The position numbers and the translations under genes are program-made. A stretch of 30,866 nt of DNA from the NCBI GenBank assembly GCA_934132895.1, contig CAKPAG010000013.1:1-30866 (forward strand). The letters are read 5' to 3'. The notes under the pieces were generated by a model. That model ran no database searches. It saw nothing but the letters and a program-made list of their open reading frames with translations, and was not told the origin of the DNA. How positions within the stretch are numbered: position 1 is the first letter of the stretch; the number at the start of each line of letters is the position of its first letter. Shown here in pieces: positions 1 to 8,755 of this stretch. The DNA is from an uncultured Clostridia bacterium (GTDB taxonomy: Bacteria; Bacillota; Clostridia; TANB77; CAG-465).

Positions 1-60
1 ATTATTTTTAATATAGCATCTATTTAAATATCATAGAAAGTTTATTCTAGTTTACACAAA

Positions 61-1863
61 CTATCCGATATGCTCAACTATAAAACTATTATCTATTTCT
101 TCTTTTAATTTTGATATAAATTCATCTATATTTATACCATCTAATTTTTCTCCATCTCTAGCTCTTACTGAAATATTTTTATTTTCAGTTTCGTTTTTAC
201 CAAGTATTATCATATATGGTACTTTTTCTAGTTGAGCTTCACGTATTTTGTATCCAATCTTTTCATCAGATAAATTAGTTTCAACTCTATATCCTAAGCC
301 CATTAATTTTTCTTCGATTTCTTTTGCATATTCAATCTCATTTTCAGAAATTGGTAATACTTTTACTTGAACTGGAGCAAGCCAAAGTGGAAATGCTCCT
401 GCATATTTTTCAATAAGTAAAGCTAAAGTTCTTTCATAGCAACCAATAGATGTTCTATGAATAATGTATGGATTTTTCTTTGTCCCATCTTTATCTACAT
501 ATTCCATACCAAACTTTTGTGCAAGCATTTGATCTATTTGAATTGTTATTAATGTGTCTTCTTTACCAAATACATTTTTAATTTGAATATCAAGTTTAGG
601 TCCGTAGAATGCTGCTTCTCCTATTCCCTCTTTATATTCAAGTCCTAAATGATCTAGTATATTTTTCATGGCACCTTGTGCTTCATCCCATTGTTCTTCA
701 GTTCCAATATATTTTTCTCTGTTATTTGGATCCCATTTTGAAAATCTATATGATACATCTTCATAAAGGCCTAATACTTTAAGCATATATATAGCAAGTT
801 CTAGACAGCTTTTAAATTCAGATTCTAGCTGGTCTGGTCTACACATTAAGTGTCCTTCAGATATTGTAAACTGTCTTACACGAATAAGTCCATGCATTTC
901 ACCAGATGCTTCATTTCTAAACAATGTTGATGTTTCATTAAGACGCATTGGAAGATCCCTATATGAACGACCTCTGTTTAAATATGCTTGGTATTGGAAT
1001 GGACAAGTCATAGGTCTTAACGCAAATACTTCATCATCTTTTTCTTCATCACCTAATATAAACATATCTTCTTTATAGTGGTCCCAATGTCCTGATAATT
1101 TATATAAATCAGATTTTGCCATAAATGGTGTTTTTGTTAGTTTCCAACCACGTTTATATTCAGTATCTTCAACAAAGCGTTGTAATGTTTGAATTATCTT
1201 AGCACCTTTAGGTAGCATAATTGGAAGTCCTTGACCAATTAAATCACTTGTTGTAAATAACTCAAGTTCTCTACCTAGTTTATTATGGTCACGTTTTTTA
1301 GCTTCTTCTCTTTGCTCCATAAATTGTTTGATTTCATCTTCTGTTTTAAATGCTGTTCCATATATTCTTGTAAGCATCTTATTTTCTTCTGAACCTTTCC
1401 AATATGCTCCAGTTGTAGAAATAAGTTTAACTTTACCTACACCTTTTGTATATAACATATGTGGTCCAACACATAAATCAACAAATTCACCTTGTTTAAA
1501 GAAAGAGATTTTCTCGCCATCTGCAAGTTCTTTTATAATTTCAACTTTATATGGCTCATTTCTTTGCTCCATAAACTTTATAGCTTCTTCCTTTTCTAAA
1601 ACAAAAGATTCTACTTTTAAATTTTCTTTTATTATTTTTTTCATTTCAGCTTCTATTTTTTCTAAATCTTCTTGCTTTATATTCAAATTATCAAAATCAT
1701 AATAGAATCCTGTATCAATAGCAGGCCCTATTGCTAATTTAGCATCTTTATATAATCTTTTTATAGCTTGAGCAAGTACATGTGATGCAGTATGTCTTGC
1801 TATGTGAAGGTCATATTCTCCTTCAAAAATTTCATTATCATTATTTACATATTTTACAGCCAT
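61..1863 (-). CDS. thrS: Threonyl-tRNA synthetase lacking the N-terminal TGS domain
   Basis: Charges tRNA-Thr with threonine in the cytoplasm. The 600-residue product has the editing-domain motifs HTASH near residue 25 and CVGPH near 132, then the class II catalytic core: RPMTCPFQ with the zinc cysteine, the motif 2 region around RNEASGE, and motif 3 HRTSIGCYER before the C-terminal anticodon-binding domain. It is shorter than the usual 635-645 residues because the N-terminal TGS (N1) domain is missing; the protein opens almost directly into the editing domain. The start is fixed by an AGGAGG ribosome site just upstream, and no TGS-like frame lies before it. Expression is controlled by the T-box leader upstream. 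Identity is very sure; the TGS loss is read from the sequence. Confidence 0.97.
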   Translation of the reverse strand: MAVKYVNNDNEIFEGEYDLHIARHTASHVLAQAIKRLYKDAKLAIGPAIDTGFYYDFDNLNIKQEDLEKIEAEMKKIIKENLKVESFVLEKEEAIKFMEQRNEPYKVEIIKELADGEKISFFKQGEFVDLCVGPHMLYTKGVGKVKLISTTGAYWKGSEENKMLTRIYGTAFKTEDEIKQFMEQREEAKKRDHNKLGRELELFTTSDLIGQGLPIMLPKGAKIIQTLQRFVEDTEYKRGWKLTKTPFMAKSDLYKLSGHWDHYKEDMFILGDEEKDDEVFALRPMTCPFQYQAYLNRGRSYRDLPMRLNETSTLFRNEASGEMHGLIRVRQFTISEGHLMCRPDQLESEFKSCLELAIYMLKVLGLYEDVSYRFSKWDPNNREKYIGTEEQWDEAQGAMKNILDHLGLEYKEGIGEAAFYGPKLDIQIKNVFGKEDTLITIQIDQMLAQKFGMEYVDKDGTKKNPYIIHRTSIGCYERTLALLIEKYAGAFPLWLAPVQVKVLPISENEIEYAKEIEEKLMGLGYRVETNLSDEKIGYKIREAQLEKVPYMIILGKNETENKNISVRARDGEKLDGINIDEFISKLKEEIDNSFIVEHIG

Positions 1864-1935
1864 GTTTCATTCCTCCTAAATATTATATAATTTATACATT
1901 CATAGTTTTATTTTAAAATTTTTACTATCTATTAA

Positions 1936-1977
1936 TTACTTTCTGTTTGCTTTCGTGAGTTTTAATACTTTATTCAT
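1936..1977 (-). CDS. Possible 13-codon leader peptide between T-box terminator and thrS
   Basis: A short frame with an AGGAGG site about 9 bases before its ATG encodes MNKVLKLTKANRK and ends in TAA. It lies after the T-box terminator and before thrS, so it would be translated only in read-through transcripts. It is basic (four Lys and one Arg) and holds a single Thr codon (ACG), so it is not an obvious run-of-codons attenuator. The good ribosome site is the main evidence. It could also be a chance frame in an mRNA 5' region. Confidence 0.4.
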   Translation of the reverse strand: MNKVLKLTKANRK

Positions 1978-2008
1978 AGAACCATTCCTCCTATTTTTCA
2001 GTTTTAGT

Positions 2009-2242
2009 AAAAGAAAATGTACCTCTATAGGTAATATTTTCTTTACCTATAGGGGTACAATTATATATTGCACGGTTCCACCCTATTTTTTAACTTCATT
2101 AATAATTTTACGAAATCAACGATAGAATTCACTATATTAACTCAGGGGTAGTCTTCAAAATACTCTTTATAAAATTGACTTCCAGCCCACGATCAATTCT
2201 CTCTTGTATCAGTGCTATATTTCTACTCGTCCCTTCAACGTT
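2009..2242 (-). ncRNA. T-box riboswitch leader (threonine-specific) of thrS
   Basis: In transcript sense the leader begins with a GACGAGTA-type stem I segment near 2230, followed by the AGAGAGAA element near 2200. The specifier region reads GACTACCCCTGAG, with the Thr codon ACC at 2149-2147. The T-box AGGGTGGAACCGTG lies at 2084-2071 and is followed by a terminator hairpin. Uncharged tRNA-Thr reads the specifier and its 3' end pairs with the TGGA bulge, favouring the antiterminator and thrS expression. The bulge TGGA predicts a UCCA 3' end on the cognate tRNA. The 5' end is inferred from the promoter at 2249-2277. Confidence 0.93.
2011..2058 (-). terminator. Intrinsic terminator of the thrS T-box
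   Basis: The arms at 2019-2034 and 2043-2058 form a 16-bp stem with an 8-base loop. On the minus strand it is followed by a T-rich run. It is mutually exclusive with the antiterminator that contains the T-box motif. Confidence 0.9.
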
Positions 2243-2248
2243 AATAAT

Positions 2249-2277
2249 ATTATACACTAAAAATAACATAAATGCAA
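2249..2277 (-). promoter_or_regulatory. Sigma-A promoter of thrS
   Basis: On the minus strand TTGCAT (2277-2272), a 17-bp spacer and TATAAT (2254-2249) stand just before the T-box leader. Transcription should begin near 2242. Confidence 0.75.
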
Positions 2278-2294
2278 TACTCATAACTTCACTT

Positions 2295-3083
2295 TTAAAT
2301 TTTTTTTACACTTTTTTCTATTTCTTCTTTGTAATATTTAGCCGATGAAAGTGGTGCTACTTTTGCTGGTAACGCCAAAGCCCATTCAGTGTTTTTGTTT
2401 TTTTCCTTAGCATACTTAAAATCAACTCCACCTGGTGCAGATGCAAGATCAATTATTATTGTATTATCATCTATTAAATCAAGTCTTTCCTCATCTAGTA
2501 TCATAGTTGGGATTGTATTAAATATAACCTGCATTTGACTTAAATATCCATTTAAATCTTTTAAATCAATTTCATTATAACCTTTTTTACGTATTGCTTC
2601 TAAATCTTTTTCTTTTCTTGCTTCGCAATATACGTTTGCTCCCATATTATACAACTTATCTGCCAGTTTTTTTCCTATTTTTCCATAGCCCAATACCAGT
2701 GTATTTGCTCCCTCAAGTACAAAATCAGTATTTAATATAGCTATTGCAATTGCTCCTTCTGCTGTTGGAATTGCATTTTTATTAGCCATTTCATCACTTT
2801 GCATTACATCAACAAAATTAATATTCTGACTTTCCATTATCTCCTTCATTTCTTTTGAAAATGCACCGGATATTATAGTCTTATTCCCATCTTTTACACT
2901 TTTTATAAGATCAGTACATTTTATAATCTCACCTGTTACATTTATTCCATCTTTTGAAAATGGAATTGGTGCTATAACAATATTAGAATCGTTTAAATCA
3001 GTTAGTTTATAACCATCTTCTTTAAACAACTTCCTTAGATTTTTACTTCTTAAATCAGTTCCTAAAATAGCATATTTACTCAA
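2295..3083 (-). CDS. dpaA: Dipicolinate synthase subunit A (SpoVFA family)
   Basis: With DpaB this protein makes dipicolinic acid from a lysine-pathway intermediate, in the mother cell during sporulation. The product of about 262 residues shows IPTAEGAI in the N-terminal half, a Rossmann dinucleotide-binding stretch (GYGKIGKKLA), then IIDLASAPGGVDF and ALPAKVAPLS, all typical of SpoVFA. I favour a TTG start at 3083 because GAGGTG lies 6 bases before it; a GTG at 3092 would overlap that ribosome site. The gene normally next to it, dpaB (flavoprotein subunit), is absent: downstream is the thrS promoter and upstream is a patatin gene. A TATAAT-like element lies at 3121-3116, but I cannot tell which sigma factor reads it. 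Family identity is firm. Confidence 0.9.
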   Translation of the reverse strand: MSKYAILGTDLRSKNLRKLFKEDGYKLTDLNDSNIVIAPIPFSKDGINVTGEIIKCTDLIKSVKDGNKTIISGAFSKEMKEIMESQNINFVDVMQSDEMANKNAIPTAEGAIAIAILNTDFVLEGANTLVLGYGKIGKKLADKLYNMGANVYCEARKEKDLEAIRKKGYNEIDLKDLNGYLSQMQVIFNTIPTMILDEERLDLIDDNTIIIDLASAPGGVDFKYAKEKNKNTEWALALPAKVAPLSSAKYYKEEIEKSVKKI

Positions 3084-3166
3084 AAAAATCACCTCATGAA
3101 ATAATACTTAAAACTATTATATTCATAAGGTAATCCTAATATGATTTTTCTTTCAAATAAGCTAGA

Positions 3167-4312
3167 TTATAACTCCTTTACAAAAAGTTCAATAGCATCT
3201 AAATTCTTTTTATCTGTATATTTTTTTGCTTCATTTAAAAGTTCATCAAAGGTATAAATTTTAAACCTTTCTACATTATTTTTTAAAGCAATATGTTCAA
3301 TTAAAGATATGACATATTCTTTTTCCTTAGTTAGATTTTTATTTTTTGTTCTTGTTGAAAGCTTAGGAAGAACTTTTTGCGAGAAAAATTCAGTTACATT
3401 CTCTCCTACTTTCATTTTTATATTTGCAAGAGATATTATTTTTTCAAGTGTAGCATAATCCATTTTCTTTATTCTTTCAATTATAGTTTTGTTTTTTATA
3501 CTATTTATATAATATCTTATTCCATCCAGTTTTTTTACTACCTTTAAACCATCATAATATCCTAGGGTTACTTGCTCTTGCAAATTCTTTGTATCAAAGT
3601 TTAATATACTTGGTAAATTATCTACCGGCTCTATCATATGCATTTTTATATCGCCTTTTTTAACAATATTTTTGTAATCTCTAATTCTCATTCTTTTAAA
3701 TGTTCTAACCACATATGCTTCTTTGTATCCTGCTTTTCTAATAAGGTTTACAGGACAATTATCATATACTCCACCATCTAAATAACTTTTATCATCAAAG
3801 CGTACTCTTTGAAATACTGGTAAATTAGAACTTGCCATTAAATAATCTATTAATTTTCCTTTTTCCATATCATCGATTAAAAGTTCTTCACCCTTGGCAT
3901 CAGATATACAATATACAACTACTCCAAGCTTTACATCAGACGCTCTTAATTTTTCTTCGCTTATTTTTTCTTCTAAAAGATTTCTTATCTTTAAAGTATC
4001 AATTCCCTTTTCTTTTACAGCCCTACTTAATTTCCTAGACAAGTACTTTACTGTATTTAAATCTAAGTTAACATCCATAGCATTTCTTATTTTTTCATTT
4101 TCAACATCAAATAAATCATTAAAAGAAATCGTATTCCAAAGTTTATATGCTTCTTCAAAATTGCCCTCAGCAATAAAAGCAGCATTTAATGCACCAATGG
4201 ATGTACCTGTTACAGCCCCTATTTCAATTCCATTTTCTATTAAAGCCTTTACTGCTCCTATATGATATGCACCTCTTGCGCCTCCTCCTTCTAATACAAG
4301 GCCATATTTCAT
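3167..4312 (-). CDS. Patatin-like phospholipase
   Basis: Predicted serine lipid acyl hydrolase with the Ser-Asp dyad of the patatin family. The oxyanion motif GGGARG is near residue 10, the nucleophile motif GTSIG near residue 37, and the catalytic Asp in DGGVYDN near residue 180. After the roughly 270-residue patatin domain comes a lysine-rich C-terminal tail of about 100 residues that I do not recognise. The ATG at 4312 is preferred because AGGGAA lies about 9 bases before it; an in-frame GTG at 4321 is too close to that site. There is no signal peptide, so it probably acts in the cytosol or on the inner membrane face. Substrate unknown. Confidence 0.88.
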   Translation of the reverse strand: MKYGLVLEGGGARGAYHIGAVKALIENGIEIGAVTGTSIGALNAAFIAEGNFEEAYKLWNTISFNDLFDVENEKIRNAMDVNLDLNTVKYLSRKLSRAVKEKGIDTLKIRNLLEEKISEEKLRASDVKLGVVVYCISDAKGEELLIDDMEKGKLIDYLMASSNLPVFQRVRFDDKSYLDGGVYDNCPVNLIRKAGYKEAYVVRTFKRMRIRDYKNIVKKGDIKMHMIEPVDNLPSILNFDTKNLQEQVTLGYYDGLKVVKKLDGIRYYINSIKNKTIIERIKKMDYATLEKIISLANIKMKVGENVTEFFSQKVLPKLSTRTKNKNLTKEKEYVISLIEHIALKNNVERFKIYTFDELLNEAKKYTDKKNLDAIELFVKEL

Positions 4313-4359
4313 AACTCTCACTTCCCTTATTTTTTAAAATTATATCATAAAAAATTAAA

Positions 4360-4397
4360 AAATGAAATAGAAATTTTTAACTATTTCTATTTCATTT
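4360..4397 (-). terminator. Terminator after the pseudopilin gene
   Basis: A perfect 14-bp stem (4360-4373 with 4384-4397) lies immediately after the stop codon of the pseudopilin gene. On the minus strand it is followed by a T run. Confidence 0.85.
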
Positions 4398-4401
4398 TAT
4401 C

Positions 4402-5619
4402 TTATTTTATATAAAGTGCAATTCTAAATCCCTCAGGGTTATTTGCAGTAGATGGTACCATAGCATTTCTAAATGAAACTGGAAAAGAACCACCATTATC
4501 TATAAAATTACCTCCTCTAATACTACGGCTACCAGTGCTAAATTCACGAGCTTCCATTGTCCATTCGTCTATATTACCACACATATCATATATATTATTT
4601 GTTTTTGAATGTTCTGTACTCCCTGTTGGAATAATAACAAAATACCCTTCTAGTTTTTCTGTTTCTTTGCTATTTGTTCCTATATACATAAAATTAGCAT
4701 TTTTATAATTACCATAATTTGTACTATTTTTCTCTATATCTGGATAATTCTTACTTAACCATCTTACTGTCTGATCCCATTGCACTCCATATACAAGTGT
4801 AGAAACAGCACTTCCTATACTTGATGTTTCAACACTATATACTTGGCTAGCCTTTTCTCTTACTCCACCACTTAATACCTGCATATTTTTACTATTTGAC
4901 CATTTATAATCTCTACCATGATAGGGCTCAACTCCAGCTATACTTCTTGCTTTTTTATTTGTATCCAAACTTGCTTCATATCTTCCAATATAAAAGCCAT
5001 GATATTTTGATACACTTTCTTTCATTTCATTATATTCATTTTTTTCAGCGTCACATGCATCAAAATATGGTTCCGAGGTCTTAGTTAACTTTTCTTCCAG
5101 ATTTCCATCTCTATATCCTTCCTCTCTTACAAAATTATTAATATCATTTACTGGTACCCATACGAACTGATTTCCTTTTGTATCAGTATCTGTTACATCT
5201 TCTATAACATATCCTTTTGAACCAGTTGATGTTTCATTTCCTTCACTATCTAAAACACTTACATGCTTAAATCCTTTAGGTATTGTTACTAAGCTTACAC
5301 CATCATCTGTTGCAGCCACTCTTGATATATCTTCCAATTCAAAACCCTGCTTTTTTAATGCTTCTTCAACATATTCTCCTGGTTTTTGTGAAAAATTACT
5401 ATCCAATTTCTTTTTAGTATACCAATCTGAATATACTAAATTTGCAGTTTCTTCTAGCGTTTTTTCATTATTAGCCATTTTAGCTTGATTTGCATTTTCA
5501 ATCGGATTGTTATTTGCAATAGACAGTATTACTGCTACTGCTAAGATTATAATAACGATTATTGTTATTACAAGTACGATTAACGAAATACCTTTTTTTC
5601 TTGAACTCATAGTTCTCAT
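4402..5619 (-). CDS. Pseudopilin-like protein with a formylglycine-enzyme-type fold
   Basis: The N-terminus has a prepilin-like site: basic residues, KKG, then ISLIV and about 22 hydrophobic residues, so a prepilin peptidase could cut after Gly10. The usual Glu at mature position 5 is Val, as in some minor pseudopilins. From about residue 150 to the end is an FGE-sulfatase/SUMF1-type domain: FVWVPV, GFYIGRYEAS, NIYDMCGN.DEWT, RGGNF and a final GFRIAL. The active-site cysteine pair of true formylglycine-generating enzymes is not visible, so I infer a binding or structural role on the cell surface. No pilus assembly or secretion genes are nearby. AGGGGAG about 8 bases upstream supports the first ATG; a TATAAT-like -10 lies at 5688-5683. 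The gene has its own terminator and looks monocistronic. Confidence 0.8.
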   Translation of the reverse strand: MRTMSSRKKGISLIVLVITIIVIIILAVAVILSIANNNPIENANQAKMANNEKTLEETANLVYSDWYTKKKLDSNFSQKPGEYVEEALKKQGFELEDISRVAATDDGVSLVTIPKGFKHVSVLDSEGNETSTGSKGYVIEDVTDTDTKGNQFVWVPVNDINNFVREEGYRDGNLEEKLTKTSEPYFDACDAEKNEYNEMKESVSKYHGFYIGRYEASLDTNKKARSIAGVEPYHGRDYKWSNSKNMQVLSGGVREKASQVYSVETSSIGSAVSTLVYGVQWDQTVRWLSKNYPDIEKNSTNYGNYKNANFMYIGTNSKETEKLEGYFVIIPTGSTEHSKTNNIYDMCGNIDEWTMEAREFSTGSRSIRGGNFIDNGGSFPVSFRNAMVPSTANNPEGFRIALYIK

Positions 5620-5748
5620 TTTTTTATCTCCCCCTATAATCTAAATTAAAAGTAGTAGTTTAAAACTACCATTTACTTTTAAATTATATTACTTAAAAGA
5701 TTTATTTTAAAGATTTTTTTAATTTTTTACTTATAATAAGTTTACTAT

Positions 5749-5787
5749 AAAAAAGCAAACAGATGTAAACCACTACGTTTACATCTG
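5749..5787 (-). terminator. Terminator after the cardiolipin synthase gene
   Basis: A perfect 11-bp stem (5760-5770 with 5777-5787) with a 6-base loop lies 15 bases past the stop codon. On the minus strand it is followed by a T-rich tract. Confidence 0.88.
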
Positions 5788-5801
5788 CTACATAAATATT
5801 A

Positions 5802-7403
5802 TTACATCATTGGAGAAAAAGCTGCTACAAAGCCTTCTGCCATTTTTCTAAATATTGATCTTTTTTTCCACTCGTCAAGATTTATTTCCTTACATTCTTT
5901 TAACATATTTTCAAAATCTTCTCTTACATCTTTTTCAACATTTGTTTTATATGTCCATGTAGTACATTCAAAATTTAAGTTCATACTTCTAAAGTCAATA
6001 TTAGCAGTTCCAACAATAGACACTTCATCATCAGATACAAATGTCTTTGAGTGTATAAAGCCAGGTTTATACTCATAAACTTTAACACCAGCTTCAAGTA
6101 ATACTTCATAATATGACTTTGTTGCAACATTTACTATTTTTTTGTCCGGTATATATGGTACAATAAGTCTTACATCAACTCCGCTTCTCGCGCTATTTAG
6201 TATTGCATTTAATATATTTTCACTAACTATAAAATATGGTGTTGTCATATATACATATTTTTTTGCATAATTTAGTGTTTGAATATATATGTTTTCTATA
6301 GGATTTTTTCTATTATCCGGTCCATCAGCAAAAGGTGCTATAAAGCCTGTATTGTTTTTATTAATATTTCTTTTTTGTAAATTTTCTTCACTGATTTTAA
6401 TGTACTTTTCATAGTCCACTTTTTGTAAAGTTATCTCTTCTATATTTCTTAAAAACATTATTAAAAAGCTCTTTGCAGCTTCACCTTCAACTTTAATTCC
6501 GCCATCTTTCCAGTAACCAAATCTTTCAATTAAATTAGCATATTCATCCGCCAAATTTACTCCACCGGTATATGAAACAACTCCATCAATCACAACTATT
6601 TTTCTATGATCCCTATAATTTATATATCCATTTATTACTGGAGAAAAAGGATTAAACTTATACAGCTTTATACCATATTGTTCCAATTCTTCTTTGAAGT
6701 CTTTAGGCTTTTTTAAAAGTGAACCAAACGAATCTATTATTATTTTTATTTCCACTCCTTCTTTTGCCTTTTCTTTAAGTATTTCAAATGTTTCATTCCA
6801 AAGCTTACCTTGTGATATTATAAAAAACTCTATAAAAATATAATTTTTAGCTTCTTTTAAATCTTCATTTAAACTTTTAAAAAATTTTTCACCAATATCA
6901 AAATACTCTACACCTTGATTAAAGTATACAGGATATCCTGATATTTTATTTATATAATTTGCCTGCATATATTTATATATATCTTCTTTTTTTAATGCTT
7001 CTTTTACTTCTTCTTTACTTTCTAAAGAATTTTCAGTATCTACTCTAATTTTTCTTAATTTTAATTCTTCTTTTTTTCTTAACTTACTATTACCCCATAA
7101 AATATATGCAACTATGCCTACTACTGGAAATACAAGTATAAATACAATCCAAGATATTTTATATGCTGCACTATCATGTTTATACAAAATAAAAAGTGCT
7201 GTTATTACTTTTAACGCTTCAAAAACATATCTAGCATATATATAAATTCCTTTTGTAGTGGTGTACATAAACGCCATAAACACTATTTGAAGAACAAATA
7301 TAACAGAAACTGCGACTATTTTAAAACAAGTTAATAGTATATTTTTTTCACCTTTTTTGCCTTTTTTTAATTTTGAAGGCTTTAAATTTTTTTCACTACT
7401 CAT
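5802..7403 (-). CDS. cls: Cardiolipin synthase, PLD superfamily
   Basis: Predicted to join two phosphatidylglycerol molecules into cardiolipin at the membrane. The N-terminal part has membrane helices and a PLDc_N-type segment (WIVFILVFPVVGIVAYILWG, around residues 85-110). Two phospholipase D motifs follow: HRKIVVIDG in the first half and HSKTFVSDD in the second. The start is probably the ATG at 7403, since GGTGA lies just before it; an in-frame GTG at 7421 has no clear ribosome site. The gene lies some 55 bases after tgt, with no terminator between them, so the two are likely cotranscribed from the tgt promoter. Exact lipid substrates cannot be read from sequence. Confidence 0.9.
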   Translation of the reverse strand: MSSEKNLKPSKLKKGKKGEKNILLTCFKIVAVSVIFVLQIVFMAFMYTTTKGIYIYARYVFEALKVITALFILYKHDSAAYKISWIVFILVFPVVGIVAYILWGNSKLRKKEELKLRKIRVDTENSLESKEEVKEALKKEDIYKYMQANYINKISGYPVYFNQGVEYFDIGEKFFKSLNEDLKEAKNYIFIEFFIISQGKLWNETFEILKEKAKEGVEIKIIIDSFGSLLKKPKDFKEELEQYGIKLYKFNPFSPVINGYINYRDHRKIVVIDGVVSYTGGVNLADEYANLIERFGYWKDGGIKVEGEAAKSFLIMFLRNIEEITLQKVDYEKYIKISEENLQKRNINKNNTGFIAPFADGPDNRKNPIENIYIQTLNYAKKYVYMTTPYFIVSENILNAILNSARSGVDVRLIVPYIPDKKIVNVATKSYYEVLLEAGVKVYEYKPGFIHSKTFVSDDEVSIVGTANIDFRSMNLNFECTTWTYKTNVEKDVREDFENMLKECKEINLDEWKKRSIFRKMAEGFVAAFSPMM

Positions 7404-7459
7404 AATTTCACCATTTATCACTACTTATTATGTTCTATTTTTTCTTTTTTAATTAATTT

Positions 7460-8590
7460 TTATTCCTTATATCCAAACTTTTTATAAAAATCATTTTTAA
7501 ATTCAAGCAAGCTATCACATTTTATTGCTTCCCTTGTATTTTCCATAAGCGAAACCAAAAATCTTAAATTATGAATTGACAAAAGTCTTGCACCTAAAAT
7601 TTCTTTTGCTTTAAACAAATGCCTTATATATGCTTTTGTATAATGTTTACAAGTATAGCAATCACAATCTGGGTCTAATACGTTAAAATCATGTTCATAT
7701 TTTGCATTTAACATATTAAGTCTTCCATAATGTGTAAGAGCTGTTGCATTTCTAGCCATTCTTGTTGGAATTACACAATCACACATATCCACTCCAGCCA
7801 TTACTGCTTCTATCAAATAATCTGGTGTTCCAACTCCCATTAAATATCTTGGTTTATTTTCAGGTAAAAGAGGTGCTGTATATCTTAATATATCCAAAAA
7901 CTCTTCTTTAGGTTCACCAACACTTATTCCACCTATTGCATATCCGGGGAAATCAAGTGCTGTTAAATCTTCTGCACTTTTCTTTCTTAAGTCCTTGTAA
8001 AATCCACCTTGTACTATTCCAAATAAAGCTTGATTTTCAGTATTTTTATGATATTCTTTACAACGTGCTGCCCATCTTGTTGTTCTTTCCATAGAATTTT
8101 TTATATATTCATAACTTGATGGATATGGTGCACACTCATCAAAGCACATCATTATATCTGACCCAATTGCATTTTGCATTTCCATAGATTTTTCTGGTGA
8201 TAAAAACTTCTTTGTTCCATCAATATGTGATCTAAACTCTACTCCCTCTTCTGTAATTTTTCTTAAATCACCCAAACTAAATACTTGGAAACCTCCACTA
8301 TCTGTTAATATATTTCTATCCCAATTCATGAATTTATGGAGGCCACCAGCCTCTCTTAAAATCTCCGCACCAGGTCTTAAAAATAAATGATATGTATTAG
8401 AAAGTATAATGTGTGAGCCTACCATATCTTTCATTTCCTCTGGTGTCATGGCCTTTACTGTTCCTTGTGTACCTACAGGCATAAACACTGGTGTTTCAAC
8501 ATCACCATGTGGTAAATGCATGACTCCAAGTCTTGCACCTGTTTTTTTATCTTTTTTTATAACTTCAAACTTTAATGCTTCTTTACTCAT
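7460..8590 (-). CDS. tgt: tRNA-guanine transglycosylase
   Basis: Exchanges guanine 34 of GUN-anticodon tRNAs (Asp, Asn, His, Tyr) for the queuosine precursor preQ1. The 376-residue length is normal. Visible motifs are DSGGFQVFSL with a catalytic aspartate, the substrate-pocket segment GGISVGEP, CDCVIPTRMARN with the nucleophile region, and the zinc site CDCYTCKHYTKAYIRH. QueA and queH, which act after it, lie at 13.7-16.3 kb. It has its own sigma-A promoter at 8624-8652. The cardiolipin synthase gene follows in the same unit. Confidence 0.97.
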   Translation of the reverse strand: MSKEALKFEVIKKDKKTGARLGVMHLPHGDVETPVFMPVGTQGTVKAMTPEEMKDMVGSHIILSNTYHLFLRPGAEILREAGGLHKFMNWDRNILTDSGGFQVFSLGDLRKITEEGVEFRSHIDGTKKFLSPEKSMEMQNAIGSDIMMCFDECAPYPSSYEYIKNSMERTTRWAARCKEYHKNTENQALFGIVQGGFYKDLRKKSAEDLTALDFPGYAIGGISVGEPKEEFLDILRYTAPLLPENKPRYLMGVGTPDYLIEAVMAGVDMCDCVIPTRMARNATALTHYGRLNMLNAKYEHDFNVLDPDCDCYTCKHYTKAYIRHLFKAKEILGARLLSIHNLRFLVSLMENTREAIKCDSLLEFKNDFYKKFGYKE

Positions 8591-8623
8591 AATACTATTT
8601 CCTCTCTATATAATCATTTATAA

Positions 8624-8652
8624 ATTATACCATTTGATACTATAAATGTCAA
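8624..8652 (-). promoter_or_regulatory. Sigma-A promoter of tgt
   Basis: On the minus strand TTGACA (8652-8647), a 17-bp spacer and TATAAT (8629-8624) stand 34 bases before the tgt start. Confidence 0.85.
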
Positions 8653-8679
8653 ATTATGTAAAATTTCATTATGCGACTT

Positions 8680-8716
8680 AAAAAAAGCCTACAAGAATTA
8701 ACTTGCAGACTTTTTC
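8680..8716 (-). terminator. Terminator after the DUF4190-type gene
   Basis: The 10-bp arms at 8686-8695 and 8702-8711 pair fully only on the minus-strand transcript, through two G-U wobbles, and are followed there by a T run. This makes the direction clear. Confidence 0.85.
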
Positions 8717-8755
8717 CCATCATTATAACAATTTTATTATACATTCTAAATATGA

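Noticed and set aside
1..60. Terminator after thrS.
   Set aside because: No convincing stem with a T run is visible in the 60 bases before the window edge.
3093..3166. Sporulation sigma E or K promoter for dpaA.
   Set aside because: Some AT-rich matches exist (TATAAT at 3121-3116, CATATT further up), but none fits a sporulation consensus well enough to call.
4402..5619. Functional formylglycine-generating enzyme.
   Set aside because: The catalytic cysteine pair is not visible and the protein has a pilin-type leader, with no sulfatase nearby.
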